Part shown: positions 18,391 through 26,559 of the stretch, piece by piece
Layout: the number at the start of each line of letters is the position of its first letter
How positions within the stretch are numbered: the stretch's first letter is position 1
NCBI GenBank assembly: GCA_041920505.1
Contig: JBHGXV010000012.1
Span: forward strand, 1 to 64,000
Source of the DNA: JBHGXV01 sp041920505
Lineage (GTDB): Bacteria > Bacillota > Bacilli > Brevibacillales > Brevibacillaceae
Direction of reading: 5' to 3'
DNA length: 64,000 nt
Notes under the pieces: generated by a model
The model's input: only the letters and a program-made list of their open reading frames with translations
Told to the model about the DNA's origin: nothing
Database searches by the model: none
Made by a program: the position numbers and the translations under genes

Positions 18391-19643
18391 TCGCCGTTCA
18401 CCTTCTCATACACAACATCCACGGCGTCGCCGTCCTTCAGTTCGTCCTGTCCGACCACGATCACGTTTTCTCCCGCCGAAAGGCCGCTTTCAATCTCCAC
18501 TCGGGTGCCATCCGACTTGCCCAGCACGACCGGTTTGGCCACGGCCTTTTTCCCGTCTGTGACCATCACCAGCCACTTGCCGTCCCGCTTGACCAGTGCT
18601 TCTTTCGGCACCGCCACGGTAGCACGCGGTTTGGCGGAGAGAATCACTTCCGCGTACATGCCCGACTTCCACCGGCCGGGGTCTCCCGGCATGGCCAGCT
18701 TCACCGGATACTGCTTGCTCTGGTCGGCGGCGGGCGACACAGAGATCACCCTGGCCGCGAAGGGCTGGGAAGACACCTGCGGGACGCGCACGTTCAGCGT
18801 CTGCCCCACTTTGATATCGTTGATCGACTCCTCGGGAATCATCGCTTCCACTACCGCCTGGCTGCTGACAATGGTCAAAAGCGGCGTGCCCGGCGTCGCC
18901 ATCTCGCCGGGATGGATACCGACCGAAGCGATCTTGCCCGCCATCGGCGCGACAATCACGGTATTGCTTTTGTTCAACTGAGCCAAGCTCACCTCGGCCT
19001 GCATTTGCGCCACATTGGCCCGAAGTCCCTCCAAAGTTTCCTTGGTGGCGCCTTCCTTCATCAGGTTCATCTCCTGGAGCAATTGTTGATACGCGGATTC
19101 CGCCTGCTTTACGGCCAGCTCGCTCTTCTCCACGTCCGCCTTGGGCAACGCCCCGGACTGATACAGCGCCTGCATCCGTTGCCAGTCCGATTTCGCCTGA
19201 TCCAGCGCCTCCTTGGCCGCGTCGATTTTTTCCTGCAATTGCGACAATTGTTGCGGCCTTGTGCCCTTTTCGGCGTCTGCCAGCCGCGCCTGGGCGGCAA
19301 GCAGACCGGCTCTCGCCTGTTGCAGCGACACGTTGTAGTCCCGGTCGTCCAGGATCACGAGCGGCTGCCCTGCCTGCACGGATTGACCGACGTCAGCCTG
19401 CACGCGGACGACCCGTCCGGCGATTTTGGACATCACGACGGACTCCGTCGCCCCGGCGACGCGCCCGACCGCCGTCTCCACCGATTGCAGGCCGTCTTTG
19501 CCTGCGCTCACGGCTACCACCCGATGGACAGCCGACACCGGTTCCGCCTGCTGTTCGCAGCCTGCCAGCGCAAGCGAGAGACAAAGTCCCACAACCCCGA
19601 TGTTCGTCATGGCGAGGTGTCTCGCCCGTTTTCCCGTTTTCAT
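18387..19643 (-). CDS. RND-type efflux adaptor lipoprotein (operon 1)
   Basis: 418 residues. The N-terminus is a lipoprotein signal with lipobox LALAGC (cysteine near residue 29). Then come a lipoyl domain (VVRVQADVGQSVQAGQPLVI), a long coiled-coil hairpin (about 110-205), the second lipoyl half and beta-barrel and membrane-proximal domains, the AcrA/MexA plan. It is unusual that an AcrA-type lipoprotein accompanies an MFS rather than an RND pump. It lies between the TetR gene (18 bases upstream) and the two short HlyD genes, so it is the first structural gene of the operon. A paralogue is at 58666-59925. Confidence 0.9.
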   Translation of the reverse strand: MKTGKRARHLAMTNIGVVGLCLSLALAGCEQQAEPVSAVHRVVAVSAGKDGLQSVETAVGRVAGATESVVMSKIAGRVVRVQADVGQSVQAGQPLVILDDRDYNVSLQQARAGLLAAQARLADAEKGTRPQQLSQLQEKIDAAKEALDQAKSDWQRMQALYQSGALPKADVEKSELAVKQAESAYQQLLQEMNLMKEGATKETLEGLRANVAQMQAEVSLAQLNKSNTVIVAPMAGKIASVGIHPGEMATPGTPLLTIVSSQAVVEAMIPEESINDIKVGQTLNVRVPQVSSQPFAARVISVSPAADQSKQYPVKLAMPGDPGRWKSGMYAEVILSAKPRATVAVPKEALVKRDGKWLVMVTDGKKAVAKPVVLGKSDGTRVEIESGLSAGENVIVVGQDELKDGDAVDVVYEKVNGE

Positions 19644-19661
19644 CCGGTTCCCCCCTGTCTC

Positions 19662-20312
19662 TTACAACAAATCGATCAGTTCCTCCGCTTTCCGCACGAG
19701 GCTGACCTGCTCTCCGTCAAACAGACGGGTGCCCAACAGTTTCTCCACGATCTCTTCCAGCGCGCGCACCTTGTCGAGAAATTCGTTCCGATTCCAGGGA
19801 AACATGCCCGGGTCAAGCAAAAAATGAGCGCCGACGAGCAAAAACTCGGTCACTTCTTTCGGGTGGTTGACCCTGAATACCCCTTCCTCACATCCCTGTT
19901 GTACGATCCGGGCGATCCACGGGATCAGCCCGTTGATTTTTTGCACCACGATTTTCTGGTGGAACGCCGCGTTCCCCTCCTGGTGAGCGTAATCGATCAC
20001 ACCCTTAAAGGCCGCCGGTATGGCAAACAGCTTGTGAAACAGCGCCACCAGTTTCTCGGCGGCCGACAGTTCGGGATCTTCAGCGAAGGTTCGCGCGATT
20101 TCCACGGATTGGGCGATTGAGCGGCCAATCACCGCGTCGGCGATCTCCTCTTTTGACTTGAAGTAGTAGTAAAACGTCCCCTGCGACACACCTATCTGCC
20201 TGACGATGTCGCTGACGGCGGTTTGCTCGTATCCCTTGGTGTTAAACAGTTCCATGGCTACGTCCATAATCTCGTTGCGCCGCTCCTCCGGCTGCTTTTT
20301 TACGCGTGACAT
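19662..20312 (-). CDS. TetR/AcrR-family repressor of efflux operon 1
   Basis: 216 residues. The helix-turn-helix (about 25-50, AVSDIVRQIGVSQGTFYYYFKSKEEI) is typical of the family; the rest is an all-helical ligand domain. It is the first gene of the operon, so autoregulation is likely. A palindromic site at 20360-20376 overlaps its promoter. Start: the ATG at 20310-20312 has AAAGGGG at proper spacing; the ATG six bases upstream is too close to it. The inducer is unknown. Confidence 0.9.
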   Translation of the reverse strand: MSRVKKQPEERRNEIMDVAMELFNTKGYEQTAVSDIVRQIGVSQGTFYYYFKSKEEIADAVIGRSIAQSVEIARTFAEDPELSAAEKLVALFHKLFAIPAAFKGVIDYAHQEGNAAFHQKIVVQKINGLIPWIARIVQQGCEEGVFRVNHPKEVTEFLLVGAHFLLDPGMFPWNRNEFLDKVRALEEIVEKLLGTRLFDGEQVSLVRKAEELIDLL

Positions 20313-20347
20313 ATCCATCCCCTTTCCGTTCCAAGCTTCGCACTCAC

Positions 20348-20377
20348 ATCTTATCTAACTGACTGACTGTAAGTCAA
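20348..20377 (-). promoter_or_regulatory. Promoter and TetR-type operator of efflux operon 1
   Basis: The minus strand reads TTGACT (20372-20377), an 18-base spacer, then TAAGAT (20348-20353). An inverted repeat, TGACT-7-AGTCA (20360-20376), covers the -35 box and the spacer, where a TetR repressor would block polymerase. The repeat resembles the TGACTGAC-style half sites seen with other TetR repressors; binding is inferred. Confidence 0.6.
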
Positions 20378-20394
20378 TATGTTTGCAAAATTTT

Positions 20395-20426
20395 AGGAGA
20401 TCGTTTCGTTTCCGACCCGATCTCCT
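20395..20426 (-). terminator. Terminator of the ytrH-ytrI-spo0M unit
   Basis: AGGAGATCG (20395-20403) pairs with CGATCTCCT (20418-20426). On the minus strand the hairpin is followed by AAAATTTT, only a moderate T tract. It sits 20 bases after the spo0M stop. Confidence 0.55.
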
Positions 20427-20447
20427 GTTCGCTCTCCGTGTGCACAA

Positions 20448-21224
20448 TCAGCGCGTATGCTGTTCAATCATCTGCCGGATCATCGCCGCCACCGCTTCGG
20501 TCGGACGGCTTAAATCGGCTGTCGTCAAGCGGAAGCGGATATAGCGTTCATCCAGGTCAAACGCCTCTTGCAGTGCGCCGAACAACCCGCGGGCCCGCTT
20601 GTCCAGTTGCAGCAGCACTTCCAGCTCTTCTCCCCGAAGAAAAAAGATCGCTTCCAGCTCTTCCAGCCGGCTGCGGTACTCACGCTGCGGACGGAATTCA
20701 AACTCCTGCACGAACGGGTACTTCCCGCCGAGATAGCGGTTGTACTCGCAATCCACCTTGTAGAGGTGAAACCCGGCCTGCTGGATGGCGTCCAGCACTT
20801 TTTGCATCAGCGGATGCGGCCGCACCTCGATAAAGTCGGAGTCGCCGGGATCGACAGCGCGTTTAATGTCCAGGCCGGTGCGCAAGTAGACCGGTTGTCG
20901 GCCGATGGTGAGCGGCGTCTCCTCGGGCAACCGGAACGCGAACGGAATCACCTTGGTCTCGCCCGGCGCAAGCGTAAACCGTTCCGACAGCAGGTGTTTG
21001 GCGAGAATGCACTCTTCCTTGCGTTTCTTGTCTTCCAATTCGCGTTCGTAATAGGTAATGACATACATGTAGATTTCCTCAATTTCCTGTGGCACGTCGC
21101 CCGCGACCACGTGCACCTCGCCTTCCAGCAGGTCTCCCGGTATCAGCGAATCCTGATACAACCGTGTATCCACCTTGGCCGCACCGACGCCGACGCTGGC
21201 CAACATCTTTTTGAACAACGACAT
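20448..21224 (-). CDS. spo0M: Sporulation-control protein Spo0M
   Basis: 258 residues with the arrestin-like N-terminal sandwich typical of Spo0M (LFKKMLASVGVGAAKVDT at the start, then repeated strands such as PGDLLEGEVHVVAGD). Length equals that of Bacillus Spo0M (258). In B. subtilis this soluble protein affects sporulation stage 0 and cell-shape processes; its biochemical role is not settled. It follows ytrI by 69 bases on the same strand and is closed by a hairpin, so it may be the third gene of a small sporulation unit. Confidence 0.9.
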   Translation of the reverse strand: MSLFKKMLASVGVGAAKVDTRLYQDSLIPGDLLEGEVHVVAGDVPQEIEEIYMYVITYYERELEDKKRKEECILAKHLLSERFTLAPGETKVIPFAFRLPEETPLTIGRQPVYLRTGLDIKRAVDPGDSDFIEVRPHPLMQKVLDAIQQAGFHLYKVDCEYNRYLGGKYPFVQEFEFRPQREYRSRLEELEAIFFLRGEELEVLLQLDKRARGLFGALQEAFDLDERYIRFRLTTADLSRPTEAVAAMIRQMIEQHTR

Positions 21225-21293
21225 CCTTGTTCTCCCTTTCTCTCCATGTGTCCTTCAACCTACTATACGGAATGAGGGGGCGTTGCGTTTCAA

Positions 21294-21788
21294 TTACGGC
21301 GACGGATTTTTCACCGTGACGGCCACAAACAACTGCAGGACGCGGGAGATGAAGACGGTTTTCAGCCGCACCTCGGCAATTTTGCCCTCAACGACATACT
21401 CCCGCCGTTTAAGCATCTCGTGCAGCAGGGGATGGACCTCGGCCACCTGTTCCACCCGTTTGCCCTTCACCGGGTCCAAATCGCGTTGCAGCCTGTGGAT
21501 CACCTCGGCTTCGGTAAACGCGTCCGGCTTGGGGTCGAGCACGGTGACGCGTATCTCCTCAATCTCCGTCTGCTGACTTTTTTTCACCGCTTTTTGCGAC
21601 TGCTTCAGATCGGCGATGTCTTCGCGCAGGCGATCATTGACCAGACTCAGATTGCGGTTTTCCAGCATCAACTGCTCCAGTTGCTGTCCGTGCCAGAACA
21701 AAAATCCCGCCCCGCCCGCCCAGACGCCGAGGAGAAAGACGGCCAGGTAGCGCAGCCGCCGCATGTGCCGACGGACCGCTTCCGTCAT
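21294..21788 (-). CDS. ytrI: Sporulation membrane protein YtrI
   Basis: 164 residues: a basic N-terminus, one membrane segment (about 13-31), a coiled-coil stretch (about 35-75) and a C-terminal domain ending on conserved-looking strands (LQLFVAVTVKN). Size, topology and the ATGA overlap with ytrH match the ytrH-ytrI pair of Bacillus, which is expressed in the mother cell and needed for efficient spore formation. The identification rests on topology and this partner more than on strong motifs. Confidence 0.8.
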   Translation of the reverse strand: MTEAVRRHMRRLRYLAVFLLGVWAGGAGFLFWHGQQLEQLMLENRNLSLVNDRLREDIADLKQSQKAVKKSQQTEIEEIRVTVLDPKPDAFTEAEVIHRLQRDLDPVKGKRVEQVAEVHPLLHEMLKRREYVVEGKIAEVRLKTVFISRVLQLFVAVTVKNPSP

Positions 21789-22096
21789 GGCCGCACCTGC
21801 ACCAGCCAGTGCACCGTCAACGTGCCGGCATGGGCCCCGGCGAACGCGGACAGAATCAGGATCAACTGTTTCAGCACAGGAGAAAAATGGCCGTCAAACA
21901 GTTTCTCAATTTGCATGAACGAATCGAAGGTCCCGCCCAGCGCCCCGACCAGTCCCCAGATTTTCAACTGCTTTGCCAGTTCAAACATGGTGACGAGCGG
22001 CGGCTTTTCCGTAAAAAACGCCCCGATGCCGCCGGTAATGGCCCCGCCGATGACAATGCCATACGCGACACAAAACGTGAGAATCACCTGTACCAT
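21785..22096 (-). CDS. ytrH: Sporulation membrane protein YtrH
   Basis: 103 residues with three hydrophobic segments, glycine-rich at the start (VIGGAITGGIGAFF) and containing WGLVGALGGTFDSF. This matches the YtrH family in length and pattern. A GGGAGTGG site precedes the ATG by about nine bases, and the stop overlaps the ytrI start. In Bacillus the gene lies by dnaE; here it stands beside spo0M. I could not find a clear sigma-E promoter upstream. Confidence 0.85.
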   Translation of the reverse strand: MVQVILTFCVAYGIVIGGAITGGIGAFFTEKPPLVTMFELAKQLKIWGLVGALGGTFDSFMQIEKLFDGHFSPVLKQLILILSAFAGAHAGTLTVHWLVQVRP

Positions 22097-22238
22097 ACGC
22101 TACCACTCCCTGCGACGGCGTATGCTTATGCCTACGCGACTCGTCCGCCGTTTATGATGAATGCCACGGTCACCGACGGCACTTTTCGCGGTTGGCGGCT
22201 CGGGGGGCATCGATCTGACAAAAACGCCGCGACAAAGA

Positions 22239-22276
22239 GCAACCGTCTTGCCCCTGTGACGGTTGCCCTTGTTTTT
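22239..22276. terminator. Terminator hairpin after the small 83-residue gene
   Basis: GCAACCGTC (22239-22247) and GACGGTTGC (22258-22266) form a nine-base stem. It lies just past the stop of the minus-strand gene at 22284; the minus-strand T tract (TCTTTG) is poor, and the plus strand shows CCTTGTTTTT. Confidence 0.5.
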
Positions 22277-22283
22277 GCCCGGA

Positions 22284-22535
22284 TCATTGCGTTCCGCCGG
22301 TTTCGTTTCCTTCGCTCTGATTTCCTCCGCTCCCATTCAGCTTGCGCTTGATTTTGCCGGCATTGAGCGTCAACATGTCTACAAACAGATTGACCATGTG
22401 CGGATCCTCCATCAGTTGCTCAAACACCTCCGGATGTTGCCGGAACCATTGCTCGTTCGCTTCCACCCATTGGCGAAACCCGGGATTTCGCTTGTAGTAA
22501 CGATTGAGTCGGCGGATTGGCTGTTCGGCTCGCAT
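22284..22535 (-). CDS. Small uncharacterised protein, 83 residues
   Basis: A soluble, charged 83-residue protein with a strong site GGGAGG seven bases before the ATG. The first 60 residues are helical with tryptophans and proline-marked turns (RRLNRYYKRNPGFRQWVEAN, then FRQHPEVFEQLMEDPHMV). The N-P/H-P pattern recalls the small YlbD/YlbE-type coat-associated proteins, but I cannot assign it. The tail is a low-complexity Gly/Ser/Glu stretch. It lies between ytrH and a 32-residue membrane peptide, all on the same strand, so a sporulation link is plausible. Confidence 0.75.
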   Translation of the reverse strand: MRAEQPIRRLNRYYKRNPGFRQWVEANEQWFRQHPEVFEQLMEDPHMVNLFVDMLTLNAGKIKRKLNGSGGNQSEGNETGGTQ

Positions 22536-22555
22536 CGGGGCACACCTCCCTGTGA

Positions 22556-22654
22556 TTAGTCAATGGCTTCATCGAAGAAGAGCGAGATAAGGAAGATGAT
22601 CAACAGAATCCAGATAATCACTTCAAATCCGTCGCCGTCAAACAGTCTGCCCAT
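22556..22654 (-). CDS. 32-residue single-pass membrane peptide
   Basis: A 33-codon frame with ATG at 22652-22654 and TAA at 22556-22558. The peptide has a short acidic head (MGRLFDGDGFE), one hydrophobic helix (VIIWILLIIFLISLFF) and an acidic tail. GAGAGGGGG lies eight bases upstream of the start, which together with the clean hydrophobic block supports translation. It is 20 bases ahead of the 83-residue gene, so they may be co-transcribed. Similar in style to small spore-envelope or membrane-modulating peptides, but no family is recognised. Confidence 0.65.
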   Translation of the reverse strand: MGRLFDGDGFEVIIWILLIIFLISLFFDEAID

Positions 22655-22878
22655 GCTCGTACCCCCTCTCCGTGGCGACAACCGTGTTTACCGTGGAAAC
22701 AGTATAGGTATATGACGGGATGCCCGGCCGGGACTGGACACCTGTCACGAAGGGCGGCAAAATCCGCCATTGCCCGGGCGGAGCGTATCTGGCCAAGGCG
22801 ACCGGTTTTTCCGTCGGCGAATAATCGCGGCCGACCCTGCCTCATACTAGGACAAAACGCCGGTGAGGAGGGAATGGC

Positions 22879-24126
22879 GTGCAGCCCACGGTTCACTCGC
22901 TGGTCGCCAATCGAACGTTCTTGCGCTTGTTGGCGGTCGCTTTTTTCATGCATGTCGCCTCGTACCTGATCATCCCCACTTTTCCCATCTATCTGGAAAA
23001 AGTTCGCGGGTTTTCCGTCAGCCAGGCCGGCATTGTACTGGGAGCGGGAAGCATCGCCTACCAGATCGGTAGCCTGCTTGGCGGACTGTTGTCCGACCGC
23101 TACGGCCGCCGCGATGTGCTGATGACCGGCACCTTGATCCAGGCGTGCGCAATGGCCGGTTACAGCGTGAGCCGGCTTTATGCCGCGTTTCTTTTGTTTG
23201 CGGTGATCAACGGCATCGGGCTTGGGCTGCTCGCTCCGACGCTCAAAGCGATGATCGCGCGGACGGTGAACGAGGAGCAGCGCACCACGGCGTTTTCCTG
23301 GCGCGGAATCGCCGCCAATGTCGGGATCATCCTCGCCGGGCTGGCGATAACCGTGTTTGCCCTGGTGGCTGACCGGCGGGTGTTTTTGTACGCGGCGGCC
23401 GTCTATCTGATGCTCGCGCTGTTTACCCGGCTCCGCGTGCCGCAAGACCGCTGCGTAGGGGAAAACTGTCGGCCGATTCCATTGTCCGAGTATCGGCAGA
23501 TTCTCGGCCATCGCAGTTTTCTTTTGTTCTCCGCCGTCACCCTGTTGATCTGGGGCCTGTACGCCCAGTTTTCGCTGATGATGCCCTTGCGCGGCGAATA
23601 CGTTTTGGGCTCCGCCGCCTCAATTGGCCTGATCTGGACGATCAACTCGCTCGTTGTCGTCTTTTTTCAGGGGCCGATTTCACGGCTTGTGCTGGAGCGA
23701 CTCAACCCGTATCTGTCGCTGGTCGCTGGCACGCTGATGCTCGGACTGGGATTGTTTTCGCTTGGCTGGGCCACCCATTTCGTCACCCTGAGCGCGTCGG
23801 CGTTGCTGTTTACTACCGGTGAAATGCTGTTTTTGCCCGTGCTGGACAGCCTTGTCGGCCACTTCGCCAAAGCAGAGTGGCTCGGAGCCTACTTCGGCAT
23901 TGCCAACGTCGTCTCCGGCATCGGCAGCGCTATCGGCACCTCCGTCGGCGGTAGCCTGGTGGAGCGGCTGGGCGGCGTGGGCAGCCGCTTGCCGTGGATC
24001 GCCTACGGTCTGGTCACCCTCGTCTTTGCCGGGTTGCTCGGCCTGTTTGCCGTCTACGCGATGTCCCGTCACCGACGCGGCCGTACGGAACCGATGACCC
24101 TTCGCAGAAAGGAGAAAGCGCGATGA
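22879..24126 (+). CDS. MFS transporter, 12 membrane segments
   Basis: 415 residues beginning at a GTG with GAGGAGGG just upstream. About 12 hydrophobic segments are visible. The A motif in loop 2-3 is GGLLSDRYGRRDV and a second, GGSLVERLGG, is seen in the C half. The sequence fits the drug/sugar-efflux type DHA1 group (YfcJ/SetA-like); the substrate cannot be told. Its stop overlaps the start of a 49-codon gene as ATGA, so the small gene may be coupled. Confidence 0.88.
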   Translation: MQPTVHSLVANRTFLRLLAVAFFMHVASYLIIPTFPIYLEKVRGFSVSQAGIVLGAGSIAYQIGSLLGGLLSDRYGRRDVLMTGTLIQACAMAGYSVSRLYAAFLLFAVINGIGLGLLAPTLKAMIARTVNEEQRTTAFSWRGIAANVGIILAGLAITVFALVADRRVFLYAAAVYLMLALFTRLRVPQDRCVGENCRPIPLSEYRQILGHRSFLLFSAVTLLIWGLYAQFSLMMPLRGEYVLGSAASIGLIWTINSLVVVFFQGPISRLVLERLNPYLSLVAGTLMLGLGLFSLGWATHFVTLSASALLFTTGEMLFLPVLDSLVGHFAKAEWLGAYFGIANVVSGIGSAIGTSVGGSLVERLGGVGSRLPWIAYGLVTLVFAGLLGLFAVYAMSRHRRGRTEPMTLRRKEKAR

Positions 24127-24272
24127 CACCCGACGAACACAGGACGTTACCGGAAAACGACCCCCGCCTCTCCCCGAATCCTTCCCCGCCTGCTCACGCC
24201 CCGCAAGCGCGAGCGGCAGAAGCGGACGACACGGCAGCCGGGGACGATTTCGTATTCTTATACTGGCAGTAG
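24123..24272 (+). CDS. Small proline-rich hydrophilic protein, 49 residues
   Basis: ATG at 24123-24125 overlaps the MFS stop (ATGA) and GAAAGGAGAAAG precedes it at good spacing. The peptide is rich in Pro, Ala and Asp and ends in DDFVFLYWQ, a sharply aromatic tail unlike the rest. It has no recognised family. The overlap and the ribosome site make it a likely real gene although very short. Confidence 0.55.
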   Translation: MTPDEHRTLPENDPRLSPNPSPPAHAPQARAAEADDTAAGDDFVFLYWQ

Positions 24273-24290
24273 CCAAAGGAGGCGAATCAC

Positions 24291-24428
24291 GTGTCCCTTT
24301 CCAAAAAGCGCGTCTCCAACGACGCGAATGTCCGCGATGAACGCAACGATCAGCCCGGACACGTCCACAATGACCAACCGGGCTACGGAGACAAAAAACT
24401 GGAAGGCCCCAACCGTCCTTCCACCTGA
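24291..24428 (+). CDS. Small hydrophilic protein, 45 residues
   Basis: GTG at 24291 lies eight bases behind AAAGGAGG, an excellent site. The 45-residue product is almost entirely hydrophilic, rich in Asn, Asp and Gly, and contains two near-repeats (NDQPGHVH and NDQPGYGD). No family is recognised; the composition resembles small spore-associated proteins, which is only an impression. Confidence 0.6.
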   Translation: MSLSKKRVSNDANVRDERNDQPGHVHNDQPGYGDKKLEGPNRPST

Positions 24429-24469
24429 GCTCGCCATCCATGGCCATACGGACATTGCCTGCCAAACGA

Positions 24470-24495
24470 AGCCCCTGTATGCGCGGGGGCTCTTT
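24470..24495 (+). terminator. Weak terminator after the small genes
   Basis: AGCCCC (24470-24475) pairs with GGGGCT (24486-24491), followed only by CTTT. It separates the small genes from the promoter of the HD-GYP gene. Confidence 0.4.
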
Positions 24496-24508
24496 GGCAT
24501 GAAAGAGG

Positions 24509-24537
24509 TTGATGCCTTGGGAGATTTGACCTATTAT
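24509..24537 (+). promoter_or_regulatory. Sigma-A-type promoter for the HD-GYP gene
   Basis: TTGATG (24509-24514), 17-base spacer, TATTAT (24532-24537), about 50 bases ahead of the coding sequence. Confidence 0.65.
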
Positions 24538-24588
24538 GATAAATAGAAATATTTTTGCTGATTTTCTGTGCGGAAAGGACGTGGTCCC

Positions 24589-25977
24589 TTGCCAGGCCCG
24601 AAACGCCCTCATACCTATCCGCTTTTTATCGTATTCCTTCCGATTTTGTTTACCTTCGTCGTCTACGTTGGCTATATGCAGGCAAAGGAACAATACCACG
24701 CCGCCGGCATCCGCAATCTCGACAGACAGATGAACTCCATCCTCCACCTCGTCACCCAGTTCGACCAGCAGGTGAAGGCAGGACATCTGACGTTGCAGGA
24801 GGCCAAGGACAAGGTAAAAGACCTGCTCTCCGGACCGCGCAGACCCGATGGCACGCGCGACGTCTCCAAAATCGACATCACACTCGGACCGGGTGACTAC
24901 CTGTTCATCCTCGACTCCAAAGGCACTGCCGTGATGCACCCGCAACTGGAAGGGCGCAATCTCTACGATGTGCAAAACACCGATGACCGGTTCATCATTC
25001 GAGAGATGCTCGCCTCGCCTTCCGTGGTGATCCACTACGACTGGCAAAATCCGGGCGAATCATCCCCCCGCGCCAAAATCGCCCTGGTCCGTTATTTTCC
25101 GGCCTGGGATTGGCATATCGGGATTTCCACCTATGAAGAGAACTTCTACTCCTTTTTCCGAAACGTGAAATACCTGTTGTTGTTCCTCGTGCTCGGCAGC
25201 TATGTCATCACCGTTTTCCTGTTCCTGCTGGAGCGCCGCAGGGAACGGGCGCTGGCGGAATCGGCGCGCGTGAGCGAACAGTTGGCGCAAACCAATCAGA
25301 GTATTCTGAAGACGCTGGCTGTCGCCCTTGAGGAACGGGACGCCTACACCTCCGGGCACTCCCAGCGCGTCGCCTATTACATGAAGGTGATCGCAAAAGC
25401 CATGGGCTTTTCGCCGGAGATGCTGGACGTGATTTACACCGGGGGACTTTTGCACGACATCGGCAAAATCGGCATCGAGGACAGCATTTTGCAGAAACCA
25501 GGCAAACTGACCGATGAAGAGTACGAGATGATCAAGACCCATCCGGTGCGCGGCGAAGCGCTGTTGCGCAAGCTGTATGCCCATGTGAACCATCAGGACA
25601 AGCAGAAGGTGGAGACCATCCTGGCCATCACCCGCTCCCACCACGAGCGGATCGACGGACGCGGCTACCCCGATCAACTCAAAGGCGATGAGATCCCGCT
25701 CGTCGCCCGGATCGCCGCCGTAGCTGACTCGTTTGACGCGATGACCTCCAACCGCGCCTATCGCAAAGGATTGTCGTTTGAAAACGCGTGCCAGGAGATT
25801 TTCCGCAACATCGGAACCCAGTTCTGCCCGCAGGTGGCGGAAGCCTTTTTCCAGAGTGTCAACGAGGACGTATACCGCCGTGCCCTGCTGTTGACCCGCC
25901 CGGACGACCTCTTGCTCGAATCGCTCAGCGACTCCGGCCACACCGACCAGCGCCTGCCCCAGTCGTCAACGCTCTGA
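24589..25977 (+). CDS. Cache-domain HD-GYP phosphodiesterase (c-di-GMP signalling)
   Basis: A membrane sensor of about 462 residues: TM helix (about 12-30), an extracytoplasmic Cache-type sensing domain (about 35-195), a second TM (about 200-220), then an HD-GYP domain. Catalytic motifs are LLHDIGKIG (HD pair about residue 290) and HHERIDGRGYP, the diagnostic HHExxDGxGYP. HD-GYP enzymes hydrolyse c-di-GMP; the sensing domain suggests control by an external ligand, possibly a carboxylate. Start: the frame can begin at the GTG of 24568, but GGAAAGGA sits nine bases before the TTG at 24589, so I use that. It is transcribed alone, between its own promoter and a strong terminator. Confidence 0.9.
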   Translation: MPGPKRPHTYPLFIVFLPILFTFVVYVGYMQAKEQYHAAGIRNLDRQMNSILHLVTQFDQQVKAGHLTLQEAKDKVKDLLSGPRRPDGTRDVSKIDITLGPGDYLFILDSKGTAVMHPQLEGRNLYDVQNTDDRFIIREMLASPSVVIHYDWQNPGESSPRAKIALVRYFPAWDWHIGISTYEENFYSFFRNVKYLLLFLVLGSYVITVFLFLLERRRERALAESARVSEQLAQTNQSILKTLAVALEERDAYTSGHSQRVAYYMKVIAKAMGFSPEMLDVIYTGGLLHDIGKIGIEDSILQKPGKLTDEEYEMIKTHPVRGEALLRKLYAHVNHQDKQKVETILAITRSHHERIDGRGYPDQLKGDEIPLVARIAAVADSFDAMTSNRAYRKGLSFENACQEIFRNIGTQFCPQVAEAFFQSVNEDVYRRALLLTRPDDLLLESLSDSGHTDQRLPQSSTL

Positions 25978-26008
25978 CAACCATCCGTCCAAGGTGCGGA
26001 CAAGCAAA

Positions 26009-26040
26009 ACAAGCCACCGAAGTGGCTTGTTTGTTTTTTT
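26009..26040. terminator. Strong terminator between convergent genes
   Basis: ACAAGCCAC (26009-26017) and GTGGCTTGT (26022-26030) with a four-base loop, followed by TTGTTTTTTT on the plus strand; the minus strand also has TTTTG after the stem, so it may serve both genes. Confidence 0.92.
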
Positions 26041-26545
26041 ACGGGCCGACAGACACCGTCTTGTGCGGCACGCGCAGTTCGTCCAGGTTGTCGTAGAACC
26101 GCCGCTCCTCCTGAAGCGGCAAACGCAGCAACAGGTACTGGTTGAAGTAAAAGACGACGCGGTCCGTCTGCCCTTCCTTCAAACGGTAATGGGGCAACAT
26201 GGAGACGTCGGAAATGGCGGAAAAATAGTCCAGCCGCTCGGGCGTCAGTTCCGCCTCAAACGTCCGGCTGACGGTGACGCCGCCTTGCTTGTTTTCCCTG
26301 AGGGTTTCTTTCGTCGCCCCGAGGAAACGGAGCAGGTCGGCGGCCCGGCCGCCCACTTTCTCCACCAACATGTTGTCGTTGTACTCCACCTCCAGGCGGT
26401 CGAGCCGTTCGCGCACACTTGCCAGCATGGCCATCAGCACCTTGCGCACCACCAGATTGCCCGGCGCGAACTTGTTGTCGTACAGATTGTACTCCAGGAG
26501 CGCTTCGCCCGCCGATTGGCTGCGGTAAAACACGATAGCGTTCAT
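26039..26545 (-). CDS. Uncharacterised 168-residue protein next to an M42 peptidase
   Basis: Soluble alpha/beta protein of 168 residues, with no signal peptide or membrane segment. It starts at the ATG of 26543-26545, with GGGAG about ten bases upstream; a longer GTG start at 26552 would sit on that site. The first strand (MNAIVFYRS), a helix with MLASVRERLDRLEVEY and a C-terminal LRLPLQEERRFYDNLDELRVP are visible, but I recognise no family. It follows the M42 aminopeptidase by 14 bases, so the two are probably one transcript. Confidence 0.8.
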   Translation of the reverse strand: MNAIVFYRSQSAGEALLEYNLYDNKFAPGNLVVRKVLMAMLASVRERLDRLEVEYNDNMLVEKVGGRAADLLRFLGATKETLRENKQGGVTVSRTFEAELTPERLDYFSAISDVSMLPHYRLKEGQTDRVVFYFNQYLLLRLPLQEERRFYDNLDELRVPHKTVSVGP

Positions 26546-26559
26546 GCGGCACACTCCCG

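Noticed and set aside
22618..23511. Minus-strand frame opposite the MFS exporter
   Set aside because: Shadow of a clear transporter; also overlaps the 32-residue gene in another frame.
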